Shown here: positions 1-11,401 of the stretch, piece by piece
Position numbering within the stretch: the first letter of the stretch is position 1
Layout: every line of letters starts with the position of its first letter
The notes under the pieces: generated by a model
What the model saw: only the letters and a program-made list of their open reading frames with translations
The model's database searches: none
What the model was told of the DNA's origin: nothing
From: Sphingomonas immobilis
Lineage (GTDB): Bacteria > Pseudomonadota > Alphaproteobacteria > Sphingomonadales > Sphingomonadaceae
Direction: 5' to 3'
DNA: 64,000 bases
NCBI RefSeq assembly: GCF_030580995.1
Contig: NZ_JAUQSZ010000006.1
Span: forward strand, 62,001-126,000
Translations under genes and position numbers: made by a program

Positions 1-942
1 CAGCGGCACGTGATCGTTGTCCGACAGCATCTTCCATTCGAGGTGGCTGATACCATCGGTGAAGCTGTTGGGGTCGTAGGCCGGCATCGAGACCATCGCC
101 AGCATCTCGCCGGAAAGGCAGTCGATCACCACCGCCGACCCGGAGTTGGTGCCGAGCCTGCGCGCCGCATATTCCTGCAGACCCGCGTCGATCGTCAGGC
201 GCGCGGTGTGGCCGGGCTGGTCGGGGCGGGTGGCAAGCTCACGCACCAGCTTGCCGCGCGCCGTCACTTCGACGCGCTTGGCGCCGGGCACGCCGCGCAG
301 CGTCTGCTCGAGCGTCTTCTCCAGCCCGTCCTTGCCGAGCTTGAAGCCCGGCGCGAGCAGCAGCGGATCCTTGGTCTTGAGATATTGTTCGGAACTCGCC
401 GCACCGACATACCCCGTAAGGTGCGCGACCGCGGCACCGAGCGGGTAGCTGCGTGCAAAGGCCCGCGTCGGCTGAACGCCGGGCAATTGCGGCAGGTGGA
501 CGCTGATGCTCGCGAACCGCTCCCAATCGAGATTGTCGACTACCTGCACCGGCTGGATGCCGCGGGCGTGCTTCAGGTCGGCGGCGATGCGGGCGAGGTC
601 GGTGTCCTTCAGGCCGAGCAGGCGCTGCAACTCGGCGATGACCCGGTCCTTGTCCTCGAGCAGATCGGGGATGAGATCGACACGGAAATCGGTGCGGTTG
701 TTGGCGATCGGCCGGCCGTGGCGATCGACGATCCAGCCGCGACGGGGCGGCACCAGCGTGTTGTTCACGCGGTTGCTCTCAGACAACAGGCTGTAATGCT
801 CGTTCTCGGCGATCGCGAGCCACGTCATACGGCCTGCCAGCACCAGCGCGAACGCTCCCTGGCCCACGCCCAGCATCAATGCCCGGCGCGAAAAGCTATA
901 GGATTGCGTGGCCTCGGTAAGGATCCGCTCGGGACGGCTCAT
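1..942 (-). CDS. mrdA: Penicillin-binding protein 2 (MrdA), 5' part only
   Basis: The first 314 codons of the elongasome D,D-transpeptidase are present; the rest lies beyond the left edge. After a short cytoplasmic start (MSRPERILTEA) comes one membrane anchor at about residues 20-42. The PBP dimerisation domain follows, with VPPRRGWIVDRHGRPIA, NNRTDFRVDLIP and, near the end, GSAVVIDCLSGEMLAM. The catalytic SxxK motif is expected just past the edge. The ATG at 942 overlaps the mreD stop as ATGA, so the two are translationally coupled. The position after mreBCD matches the family's usual operon; rodA probably follows outside the window. Confidence 0.93.
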   Translation of the reverse strand, partial: MSRPERILTEATQSYSFSRRALMLGVGQGAFALVLAGRMTWLAIAENEHYSLLSESNRVNNTLVPPRRGWIVDRHGRPIANNRTDFRVDLIPDLLEDKDRVIAELQRLLGLKDTDLARIAADLKHARGIQPVQVVDNLDWERFASISVHLPQLPGVQPTRAFARSYPLGAAVAHLTGYVGAASSEQYLKTKDPLLLAPGFKLGKDGLEKTLEQTLRGVPGAKRVEVTARGKLVRELATRPDQPGHTARLTIDAGLQEYAARRLGTNSGSAVVIDCLSGEMLAMVSMPAYDPNSFTDGISHLEWKMLSDNDHVPL

Positions 943-1454
943 GCAGGTTCATAATCCCGATCGAGCCACGCGCAAAGCAGCGATACGACCGGAAACAGCA
1001 TCACCGAGATCGCGATCTGCAGCACGACCGCCGTGTCGACATGCGCGGCGAGCGGCGACGCGGTGAGGCGGGCAAGCGAAAGGCAGAAGGCGACGCCCCC
1101 CGCCGCGATCAGCCAGTTCTGCCAGAAATCGCGAAACACGAGACGCTGGTCGATCAAATCGATCATGAAGAAGCACAGCATCCACATCGTCATCGCGCTG
1201 CCGAAGGGCTGCCCGCTCAGCAGATCGTCCCACAGGCCAAGGCCGAGCGGTGCCCAGATCGGGATTGCATCCGGCCGCATCAGCCGCCAGCCGAGCAGCA
1301 TCAACAACCCGAACGGCGGCAGAATGGGGAAATGCGCGACCATCGGCAGGATCGCGATCAGCGACCCGGCCATCACGCTCACCGCCGGGCGAACGCGCAT
1401 CCAGGTCGAGTCGGGCGCCTCGTCGAACGGGCCGCGCTTGCGCGGGGGCCTCAT
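939..1454 (-). CDS. mreD: Rod shape-determining protein MreD
   Basis: A 171-residue hydrophobic inner-membrane protein. After a basic, polar N-terminus (MRPPRKRGPFDEAP) there are about five membrane segments, including AVSVMAGSLIAILPMVAHF and ALWHFRDF-like loops around LIDLIDQRLVFRDFWQNW. Length and hydropathy suit MreD, which links the MreB/MreC scaffold to the PBP2-RodA synthase. I chose the ATG at 1454 because it overlaps the mreC stop (ATGA) and gives the family length; a longer open frame upstream lies inside mreC. MreD is poorly conserved, so the call leans on position between mreC and mrdA. Confidence 0.88.
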   Translation of the reverse strand: MRPPRKRGPFDEAPDSTWMRVRPAVSVMAGSLIAILPMVAHFPILPPFGLLMLLGWRLMRPDAIPIWAPLGLGLWDDLLSGQPFGSAMTMWMLCFFMIDLIDQRLVFRDFWQNWLIAAGGVAFCLSLARLTASPLAAHVDTAVVLQIAISVMLFPVVSLLCAWLDRDYEPA

Positions 1455-2338
1455 TTCTTCGGGGCCTTGGGCGGTGCGGCCGGGGCGGGCGGGGGCGGCA
1501 GCGGCGGCAGATAGGCACGCTCCACCATCGCATAGTCGAGCGTGTCGGCGCGCGCGAAAGCCTGCGCCAGCGCGATGTCGCGGCCGCGCTTCACGACGCG
1601 CGCGACCGGAATGTTGGGCGGATAGACGCCGCCCGCGCCCGAGGTGACGAACAACTCGCCAGCGACGAAATCGGCGTTGCCGCTCACGGCGCGCACATCG
1701 AGCAGCCCGTCGCCGCGCCCCTGCGCCAGCGCGGCGAGCCCGTCGCGCGTGCGGCGGACGGGCACCGAGCTTTCCGGGTCGGTCAGCAGCAGCACGCGCG
1801 CGGTGTTGGGGCCGGTCTCGATCACCTGGCCGATCAGGCCTCCGGGCCCGCGCACCGGCTGCCCCGTCTCGACATGCTGCCACGCGCCCGCGTTGAGCGT
1901 CGCGAAGCGCCGCGTGCTCGATCCCGAGGAGGAGACCAGCCGCGCCGTGACGACCGGCTCGGCGATCCGCTCGCGCACCTTGAGCAGCGCCTTCAGCCGC
2001 CGGTTCTCATAGGCCAGCGCGCGCGCGCGCGTGAGCAGCGCCCGCTCATCCTCGATCTGCTTGCGCATCGCGGCGGTCTGCCCGCCAGTCACGAAATCGA
2101 CCACCGTCTGCGGCGCCGCGCCGACCGTGCGACCGGCCCAGGCGATGCCCGAGGAGATCGGCGTGGTCACTTCGGCAACGCCAGCGCGGAACGCCGCGAA
2201 CGCGACCGGATCGAAATGCGAGAGCGCAAGCAGGATCGCGCCGACCAGCGTCCCCGCGACGGCGATCACATAGCTTGCGAATACGCTATATTGCGCGCGC
2301 CTGGAAAATCCCGGACGCCGATTGCCGGACGCCGCCAT
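1451..2338 (-). CDS. mreC: Rod shape-determining protein MreC
   Basis: A 295-residue bitopic protein. A membrane helix lies at about residues 20-40 (YVIAVAGTLVGAILLAL), a coiled-coil segment at about 70-110 (EDERALLTRARALAYENRRL), and then the periplasmic beta domains with PVRGPGGLIGQVIETG and DPESSVPVRRTRDGLAAL. The C-terminal tail is rich in Pro and Ala (PPLPPPPAPAAPP). It bridges MreB to the murein synthases. The frame also opens with TTG directly before the ATG; the ATG at 2338 is taken as start. The stop overlaps the mreD start. Confidence 0.92.
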   Translation of the reverse strand: MAASGNRRPGFSRRAQYSVFASYVIAVAGTLVGAILLALSHFDPVAFAAFRAGVAEVTTPISSGIAWAGRTVGAAPQTVVDFVTGGQTAAMRKQIEDERALLTRARALAYENRRLKALLKVRERIAEPVVTARLVSSSGSSTRRFATLNAGAWQHVETGQPVRGPGGLIGQVIETGPNTARVLLLTDPESSVPVRRTRDGLAALAQGRGDGLLDVRAVSGNADFVAGELFVTSGAGGVYPPNIPVARVVKRGRDIALAQAFARADTLDYAMVERAYLPPLPPPPAPAAPPKAPKK

Positions 2339-2416
2339 CAATACCCCGTGTAAGGCCGCAACGGCCCGCTAGAATCGTCTGCTGTCCTACACCGGGCGGC
2401 CGGCATTGGGTAGCGA

Positions 2417-5407
<2,991 letters not shown>

Positions 5408-5594
5408 GGGCGTAGCCCCGGTGCGCGGGAGCGCAAGCGCCGCGCCCGGACGGCGGGTCGGCGCGAAGCCCCGAACCCGGCCGACGGCTTTGCCGTCGGC
5501 GCGCCAGTGGATGGCAGAAATCGACCTATAGTGGACGTTCGCGGCGGATTGTGGACGGCAGCTATCGCCCCAAGAGCGGACGTTCGCCGCCATT

Positions 5595-5625
5595 CGTCAC
5601 CCCGGCCTTGAGCCGGGGCCCATGC
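5595..5625 (+). repeat. REP-like palindrome, left arm around GIY-YIG gene
   Basis: A 31-bp element starting CGTCACCCCGGC and containing the stem CCCCGGC-cttga-GCCGGGG. It is the exact reverse complement of 5975-6005, and similarity continues for some 10 bp beyond (CTCCGCAAAC against TGCCGCAGAC). The 5408-5594 stretch before it has no gene; it holds only GC-rich sequence downstream of mutL. Confidence 0.85.
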
Positions 5626-5713
5626 CTCCGCAAACGCAACGCGGCGGCTCAGGTGAGCGACGACAAACCAAGGCCGATCGCCAAATCCTCCCATTGCGGA
5701 TTGTCACGTTCGA

Positions 5714-5956
5714 TCACGCAATCTTCCAGTCGCGCAGCCACTTCTTGATCCGCTTCTCGCGGAGGATCGCAGCTTCCATCGTGTCGCCCAGCTCGAACCA
5801 GACGAGGCGCCTGACCCCATATTCCTTGGTGAAGCCGTCGAAAGTGCCCTCGCGGTGCTGGATGATGCGACCGAGCAGGTTCGAGGTCACGCCGGTGTAG
5901 AGCGTGCCGTAATGGCCGCTCGCCAGCATGTAGATGGATGGGCTCACTTCCCTCAT
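5714..5956 (-). CDS. GIY-YIG nuclease family protein, C-terminus frameshifted
   Basis: A small single-domain GIY-YIG protein of 80 residues: YMLASGHYGTLYTGVTSNL at the start, then IIQHREGTFDGF, LVWFELGDTMEAAILREK and IKKWLRDWKI. The family usually ends WKxxLIExxNPxWxDL. Here the frame stops right after WKIA, while the expected tail (VIERDNPQWEDLAIGL, stop at 5649) continues in the neighbouring frame. One base appears lost near 5717-5725. The GIY-YIG core is intact, so activity cannot be excluded, but it may be a young pseudogene. The frame is open upstream to 6064 through the flanking palindrome; I prefer the ATG at 5956, without a strong ribosome-binding site. Palindromes at 5595 and 5975 enclose the gene. 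Confidence 0.75.
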   Translation of the reverse strand: MREVSPSIYMLASGHYGTLYTGVTSNLLGRIIQHREGTFDGFTKEYGVRRLVWFELGDTMEAAILREKRIKKWLRDWKIA

Positions 5957-5974
5957 ACCGGCACGTCTGCGGCA

Positions 5975-6005
5975 GCATGGGCCCCGGCTCAAGGCCGGGG
6001 TGACG
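5975..6005 (-). repeat. REP-like palindrome, right arm around GIY-YIG gene
   Basis: The exact inverted copy of 5595-5625 (GCATGGGCCCCGGCTCAAGG, ending GGTGACG). It lies 18 bp upstream of the GIY-YIG start codon. The two arms face each other with GTCA-type ends outward, the same geometry as the doublets at 47621, 54946 and 57689, except that here the spacer is a gene. Confidence 0.85.
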
Positions 6006-6185
6006 ATCGGCTGGTGCAAACGGCAGCTCCTCACCCACCCCAAACACCGCTGTCCTACACCCACCTCTCCAGGTTATACCGCACCCTCGCTCTTTGAACC
6101 GTCGGCCGCCACGTCCCGCCATTCCGGCGAATGCCCGCTCTCGCCCACATGCAAACCACGCGGGGAAGGGAGGAAGGGGGCAGAC

Positions 6186-6273
6186 GTAACGTAAACTTCG
6201 TAAACTTCCGCCGCGAAACGCGCCGGCTCCCGACCCCCGGACCAGTGTGACCTTAGTGTGACTTTCCGCCGCG
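6186..6273. repeat. Two doubled short motifs upstream and downstream of a GC tract
   Basis: GTAAACTTCGTAAACTTCCG occurs at about 6191-6210 and is followed by CCGCG. GTGTGACCTTAGTGTGACTT occurs at about 6245-6264 and is followed by CCGCCGCG. Each is an 8-9 bp unit written twice ahead of the same CCGCCGCG tail. No gene lies in 6006-6280, which is downstream of the antiporter gene and upstream of the GIY-YIG gene. Its role is unknown. Confidence 0.5.
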
Positions 6274-6280
6274 CCGGCCG

Positions 6281-8050
6281 CTAAACCTCGCCCACTTTCA
6301 CCCGCTTCAACCGCGGCAGCCGCTCCAGATCGGCCGCCTCCTTGATGCCCTTGCGCAACTCGTCGCGCTTCTCGTGGATCGAGGCGATCACCGGGCCGAC
6401 CGCCACACCGAGATCGGTCAGTACGGCTTCCGACAATTGCAGCGAGCTTTCCAGCGTCTCGGGCACGGCATCGGTAACGCCTGCGCGGTACAGCTCCGCC
6501 GCGTGATCGACATCGCGGGCGCGCGCCACGATCGTCAGCCCCGGCACCCAGCCGCGCACGCGCCGCGCCAGCCGCACCGTCAGCACCGGATCGTCCATCG
6601 TCAGGATCAGCGCGCGCGCACGGCCGAGGTTGAGCCGGTCGACGAGTTCGGGACGCGCCACGTCGCCGAAGATCACCGAATAGCCCTCCTGCCGCGCCGT
6701 CTTCACGACATCGATATTGGCCTCGACCGCGACATAGGGCTGGTTGTGGACGGCCAGCATCTCCGCGACCATCCGCCCGACGCGACCGAAGCCGATGATG
6801 ACGGTGCCGGGGCCTTCGACGGAGATCACCGTGTCGCTGGTGTCGCCGCCGCTGCGCCGTTCGAGCCGCGCCGCCACCGCGCGGCCCATCATCGCGAGCA
6901 GCGGCGTGATGGTCAGGCCGATCGCCGTCACCGTCTGCCAGAAGGCGGCGGTGGAAGGTGCGATCAACGATGCCTGCGCTGCGGTGCCGAGCACGATCAG
7001 CGTCGTCTCGGACGGGCTCGACATGAGGAGCCCGGTCTCGGCCGCGACGCCGCTCTTGGCGCGGCCCATCTTCAGCAGCACGAACGTCACCAGCGATTTG
7101 ACCGCGATCACGCCGACGATGCCGAGCAGCAGCGCCTGCCAGTTCTGCGCGACCTGCCGCAGATCGAGGCTCATGCCCACGGTGATGAGGAACACGCCGA
7201 GCGCGAGGCCCTTGAACGGCGCGGTCATCACCTCGACCTCGCTGTGATAATCGGTCTCGGCGATCAGCAGCCCGGCGAGCAGCGCGCCCACGATCGGCGA
7301 CAGCCCCGCCGCCGCGGTCGCCAGGCTGGCGACGATGACGATCAGCAGCGATGCGGCTAGGAACAGCTCCGGGCTCTTGGTACGCGCCGCCTGCGCGAAC
7401 AGGCGCGGCAGGATGAAACGGCCGGCGACGAACAGCGCCGCGACCGTCAGCAGCCCGCGCCCCAGCACGCCGACGAACGCCCAGTTGCCGCCCGCCGCAT
7501 TGGGGGCGAGCGCCGCCAGCACGAAGATGATCGGCACGAGCGCGAGATCCTCGAACAGCAGCATCGCGAAGGCTGAGCGGCCTACGGCGCTCGTCGTCCC
7601 CGCGATCGGGATCACCAGCGCCGTCGAGGACAGCGACAGCGCGAAGCCGAGGCCCATCGCGCCCGGCCATTCCTGACCCAGAAAGTGCAGCGCCACGCCG
7701 ATGATGAGGCCCGAGGCGATCAGTTCGGCCGCGCCGGTGCCGAACACCTGCGCGCGCATCGCCCATAATCGCTTGAACGACAGTTCCAGCCCGATCGAAA
7801 ACAAGAGCAGGATGATGCCGAACTCGGCGAACGGCTCGATCGAATGCGGGTCCGAAATCGTGATGTAATAGAGCCAGGGATAGTGCGGCGTCAGCGCGCC
7901 CAGTCCCGCCGGGCCGACCAGGATGCCGACCAGGATGAACCCGATCACCGGACTGATCTTGAACCGTGCGAAGGTCGGGATAACCAGACCCGCCGCGCCG
8001 AGAATAACGAGCGTGTCGCTCAGCCCCTGATTGTCGATCCCCAATGCCAT
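6281..8050 (-). CDS. Kef-type monovalent cation:proton antiporter (CPA2) with TrkA-N domain
   Basis: 589 residues. Residues 1 to about 390 form the Na+/H+ exchanger-type membrane domain with a dozen helices (SPVIGFILVGILVGPAGLG, FALSLSSTALVIPIAG, LLIAETDYHSEVE). A Rossmann TrkA-N domain at about 410-530 has GTVIIGFGRVGRMVAEML, an NAD(H)-binding GxGxxG. It should exchange K+ or Na+ for protons across the inner membrane, gated by nucleotide. I see no TrkA-C domain, only a charged tail. It stands alone; the closest KefB/KefC/YbaL assignment cannot be settled by eye. Confidence 0.9.
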   Translation of the reverse strand: MALGIDNQGLSDTLVILGAAGLVIPTFARFKISPVIGFILVGILVGPAGLGALTPHYPWLYYITISDPHSIEPFAEFGIILLLFSIGLELSFKRLWAMRAQVFGTGAAELIASGLIIGVALHFLGQEWPGAMGLGFALSLSSTALVIPIAGTTSAVGRSAFAMLLFEDLALVPIIFVLAALAPNAAGGNWAFVGVLGRGLLTVAALFVAGRFILPRLFAQAARTKSPELFLAASLLIVIVASLATAAAGLSPIVGALLAGLLIAETDYHSEVEVMTAPFKGLALGVFLITVGMSLDLRQVAQNWQALLLGIVGVIAVKSLVTFVLLKMGRAKSGVAAETGLLMSSPSETTLIVLGTAAQASLIAPSTAAFWQTVTAIGLTITPLLAMMGRAVAARLERRSGGDTSDTVISVEGPGTVIIGFGRVGRMVAEMLAVHNQPYVAVEANIDVVKTARQEGYSVIFGDVARPELVDRLNLGRARALILTMDDPVLTVRLARRVRGWVPGLTIVARARDVDHAAELYRAGVTDAVPETLESSLQLSEAVLTDLGVAVGPVIASIHEKRDELRKGIKEAADLERLPRLKRVKVGEV

Positions 8051-8089
8051 GCGCTAACCTTAGGGGGCTCGTGAAGGATTTGTCATCCC

Positions 8090-9304
8090 ATGACTGATAG
8101 CGATGTGCTGATTATCGGCGGTGGCCCCGCCGGCATGGTTGCGGGGCTGTTGTTCGCGCGGGCCGGGCTACGGACGACGGTGCTGGAGAAGCACAAGGAT
8201 TTCCTCCGCGACTTCCGCGGCGACACCGTGCATCCGTCCACGTTGCGGATCTTCCACGAGCTCGGGCTGCTGGAGGCGTTGCTGGCGCGGCCGCACCAAA
8301 AGGTGCGGCAACTCGGCGCGCGGGTGGCGGGGCGCGATCTGCACATCGTCGATTTCACGCATCTGCCGGTGCCCGCGCCGTACATCGCGCTGATGCCGCA
8401 ATGGGATTTCCTCGATTTCACGGCGGAGGCGGCGCGGCGCTATCCCGGCTTCGCGCTGCGCCAGTCGTGCGAGGGCGCCGCGCTGATCGAGGAGGACGGG
8501 CGCGTTCGTGGCGTGCGCACGGCAGCGGGCGAGGAAATCCGCTCGCGCCTCACGATCGCCGCAGACGGGCGCGATTCGCGGCACCGCGACGGGCTGCCCT
8601 CGATCACGGTCGGCGCACCGATGGACGTCTTCTGGTTCCGCATCCCCAAGCGCGCGGAGCCCGAGAACGAGAGCATGGGCGTGTTCGACACCGGCCTGCT
8701 CTTCGTGCTGATCGATCGCGGCGACTATTACCAATGCGCTTTCGTCTTTCCCAAGGGCGGAGCGCAGGCGATCCGCGCCGAGGGGATCGCGGCGTTCCGC
8801 GAACGCGTGCGGGCGGTCGGCCCGGAGACGACCTCGATCGACGAGACCGTAAAGAGCTGGGACGACGTCAAGCTGCTGACAGTGACGGTCGACCGGCTGG
8901 AGCAATGGCACCGCCCCGGCCTCCTCGTGATCGGCGATGCCGCCCATGCGATGTCGCCGATCGGCGGAGTTGGCATCAATCTGGCGGTGCAGGATGCGGT
9001 GGCAACGGCGAACCTGCTCGCCGCGCCGATGGTGGCGGGGGAGGATGTCGATCCGCTACTCCATAAGGTCCGCGACCGGCGGATGATGGCGGTTAAGCTG
9101 ACGCAGCAGATGCAGAAGCTGGTTCAGGACGCGATCGTCGCGCCGCTGCTTTCGGCGACGGAACCGATGGACGGCCCGCCGCTCGCGGCGCGGTTGCTGG
9201 ACCGCGTGGCGCTGCTCAGGCGGATACCGGCGCGCGTTGTGGGGCTGGGTTTCCGGCCGGAGCATGTGAAATCGCCGGAGGCAGAAACGGGGGAAAGTCT
9301 ATGA
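8090..9304 (+). CDS. FAD-dependent oxidoreductase (aromatic-hydroxylase/UbiH-like)
   Basis: 404 residues of the PHBH-fold flavin monooxygenase type. The N-terminal dinucleotide motif is VLIIGGGPAGMVAGLLFARA with VLEKH after it (residues 5-34). The second FAD motif LVIGDAAHAMSPIGGVGINL is at about 278-298, and the DG motif appears as TIAADGRDSRHR. The family hydroxylates or oxidises small aromatics or quinone precursors; the substrate is not evident. Its stop overlaps the start of the TPR gene (ATGA), so the two form an operon. Confidence 0.85.
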   Translation: MTDSDVLIIGGGPAGMVAGLLFARAGLRTTVLEKHKDFLRDFRGDTVHPSTLRIFHELGLLEALLARPHQKVRQLGARVAGRDLHIVDFTHLPVPAPYIALMPQWDFLDFTAEAARRYPGFALRQSCEGAALIEEDGRVRGVRTAAGEEIRSRLTIAADGRDSRHRDGLPSITVGAPMDVFWFRIPKRAEPENESMGVFDTGLLFVLIDRGDYYQCAFVFPKGGAQAIRAEGIAAFRERVRAVGPETTSIDETVKSWDDVKLLTVTVDRLEQWHRPGLLVIGDAAHAMSPIGGVGINLAVQDAVATANLLAAPMVAGEDVDPLLHKVRDRRMMAVKLTQQMQKLVQDAIVAPLLSATEPMDGPPLAARLLDRVALLRRIPARVVGLGFRPEHVKSPEAETGESL

Positions 9305-9954
9305 TGAGCGTGGTGATGGTCGCGGCGATGTTGGCGGGTGCGGCTCCTGCCGATCCGTTGATGGAGGCGGCGCAGCTCGTGAAGGCCGGCAAACCGGAGG
9401 CGGCATTGCCGATCCTCGACGCATCTCTTGCCGGCTTCGCGAAGGATTATGCCGGTGAGAAGCGCCGTATCTATTGCGGTAACGCTCCCACGGAGACGAT
9501 CGTTTATATGCTTGGGGCGGCAAAGGACAAGGCGGACGCCGTGGCGATCAAGCCCGATTGGTGCGAGGCGCTGTTCCTCAAGGCCTTTGCGCTGGTCGAT
9601 CTCGGCCGCCTGCCGGAGGCGCGCACGCTGCTGGAACGCGCGGTGGCGATGGCGCCGATGCACGCGCACTACCTCAACGAACTCGCCTACAACTACACGC
9701 AGACGCGCGAATGGCCGCGCGCGCTGGAGCTTTACGAGAGCGCCATCTCCGCCGCCGAGATCGGAGCGAAGGAAGCGCGGATCGAGGAGAAGGGACGCGG
9801 CTATCGCGGCGTCGGTTTCGTGCGGGTCGAGCAGGGCAAATGGGACGAGGCCAAGACTGCTTATGACGAGACGCTTAAGCTCGACCCGAACGACGCGAAA
9901 TCGAAGGGCGAGCTCCGCTACATCGCCGAGAACCGTCCGCACGACCCGAAATGA
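9301..9954 (+). CDS. Secreted tetratricopeptide-repeat protein
   Basis: 217 residues. A signal peptide (MMSVVMVAAMLAGAAPA) is followed by helical repeats. TPR-like units are clear at EALFLKAFALVDLGRLPEAR, LNELAYNYTQTREWPRALEL and GYRGVGFVRVEQGKWDEAKT. It is probably a periplasmic protein-interaction factor. It is coupled to the flavoprotein gene by a 4-base overlap and ends just before a strong terminator. No specific function can be assigned. Confidence 0.75.
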   Translation: MMSVVMVAAMLAGAAPADPLMEAAQLVKAGKPEAALPILDASLAGFAKDYAGEKRRIYCGNAPTETIVYMLGAAKDKADAVAIKPDWCEALFLKAFALVDLGRLPEARTLLERAVAMAPMHAHYLNELAYNYTQTREWPRALELYESAISAAEIGAKEARIEEKGRGYRGVGFVRVEQGKWDEAKTAYDETLKLDPNDAKSKGELRYIAENRPHDPK

Positions 9955-9955
9955 G

Positions 9956-9992
9956 AAAGAGCCGGACCCGCATCGGCGGGCCCGGCTCTTTT
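9956..9992. terminator. Bidirectional terminator between TPR gene and icd
   Basis: A 10-bp perfect stem AAAGAGCCGG / CCGGCTCTTT (9956-9965 with 9982-9991), extended by further GC pairs, closes a short loop. The A-run on one side and T-run on the other let it work for both convergent genes. Confidence 0.85.
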
Positions 9993-10014
9993 CAGAACGC
10001 GGCGCGTCGAGGGA

Positions 10015-11235
10015 TCAGAGACCCTTGGCCATCGCCTGTTCGAGGTTCTCGCGGACGGCCTCGAAGAACTGCTCGGTCGTCATCCATGCCTGATCGGGGC
10101 CGATGAGGAGCGCGAGATCCTTGGTCATCTTGCCGCTCTCGACGGTGTCGATGCAGACCTTCTCCAGCAGCTCGGCGAACTTCGTCACCTCGGGCGTATC
10201 GTCGAACTTGCCACGATAGATGAGGCCGCGCGTCCAGGCGAAGATCGAGGCGATCGGGTTGGTCGAGGTCGCCTTGCCCTGCTCGTGCATGCGGAAGTGG
10301 CGGGTGACGGTGCCGTGCGCCGCCTCGGCCTCGACGGTCTTGCCGTCCGGCGTCAGCAGCACCGAGGTCATCAGGCCGAGCGAGCCGAAGCCCTGCGCGA
10401 CCTGGTCCGACTGCACGTCGCCGTCGTAGTTCTTGCAAGCCCAGACGAATTCGCCCGACCATTTCAGCGCCGATGCGACCATGTCGTCGATCAGGCGGTG
10501 TTCGTAGACGATGCCGGCTTCCTTGAACTTGTCGGCGAATTCGGCCTCGAACACCTCGGCGAACAGATCCTTGAAGCGGCCGTCATAGGCCTTGAGGATG
10601 GTGTTCTTTGTCGACAGGTACACCGGCCACTTGAGGTTGAGGCCGTAGTGCATCGAGGCGCGGGCGAAATCGCGGATCGAATCGTCGAGGTTGTACATCG
10701 CCATCGCGACGCCCGAGGACGGGAAGTCGAAGACCTCCTTTTCGATCTTGTCGCCATTTTCGCCGACCCAGGTGATGCTGAGCTTGCCGGGGCCGGGGAC
10801 GCGGAAATCGGTCGCACGGTACTGGTCGCCGAAAGCGTGGCGGCCGACGACGATCGGCTTGGTCCAGCCCGGGATCAGGCGCGGCACGTTGGAGATGACG
10901 ATCGGCTCGCGGAAGATGGTGCCGCCCAGGATGTTGCGGATCGTGCCGTTGGGCGACTTCCACATCTGCTTGAGCTTGAATTCCTCGACGCGCGCCTCGT
11001 CCGGGGTAATCGTCGCGCACTTCACGCCGACGCCGTATTTCTGGATCGCATGCGCGCTGTCGATCGTGACCTGATCGTTGGTCTCGTCGCGGTACTGGAC
11101 GCCGAGGTCGTAATAATCGAGCTCGATGTCGAGATAAGGCTTGATCAGGCGCTCGCGGATCCATTCCCAGATGATCCGGGTCATCTCGTCGCCGTCGATC
11201 TCCACGACGGGGGTCTTCACCTTGATCTTCGCCAT
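10015..11235 (-). CDS. icd: NADP-dependent isocitrate dehydrogenase
   Basis: 406 residues of the homodimeric, eukaryote-like class of NADP-IDH. It begins [20 protein letters not shown] and contains [20 protein letters not shown], the substrate-binding region. [15 protein letters not shown] and [11 protein letters not shown] form the metal and cofactor sites. It oxidises isocitrate to 2-oxoglutarate and supplies NADPH. It is transcribed alone towards a shared terminator. The ATG at 11235 is preceded by a purine-rich CAGGAAAC. The 166-bp gap to divergent psd holds no gene. Confidence 0.96.
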   Translation of the reverse strand: MAKIKVKTPVVEIDGDEMTRIIWEWIRERLIKPYLDIELDYYDLGVQYRDETNDQVTIDSAHAIQKYGVGVKCATITPDEARVEEFKLKQMWKSPNGTIRNILGGTIFREPIVISNVPRLIPGWTKPIVVGRHAFGDQYRATDFRVPGPGKLSITWVGENGDKIEKEVFDFPSSGVAMAMYNLDDSIRDFARASMHYGLNLKWPVYLSTKNTILKAYDGRFKDLFAEVFEAEFADKFKEAGIVYEHRLIDDMVASALKWSGEFVWACKNYDGDVQSDQVAQGFGSLGLMTSVLLTPDGKTVEAEAAHGTVTRHFRMHEQGKATSTNPIASIFAWTRGLIYRGKFDDTPEVTKFAELLEKVCIDTVESGKMTKDLALLIGPDQAWMTTEQFFEAVRENLEQAMAKGL

Positions 11236-11401
11236 GTGCGGTTTCCTGTTTCCGGGAGTGATTTGGGGCAGCGTCTAGGAGGAAGGAGGGAAGGGGGTCA
11301 AGCGCGTCGGGCACGGGAACGTAGCTGAGAGGCCGGGAAGCGCGCCGTGTTGGCGCGGCAATACGCTGGCCATCGGCGCGGACGCGGGGTAGACCGGGGC
11401 C

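Noticed and set aside
6281..7766. Long second minus-strand frame running from inside the antiporter gene to the GIY-YIG tail
   Set aside because: It is an alternate frame of the antiporter gene joined by chance to the displaced GIY-YIG tail; only the tail portion matters.
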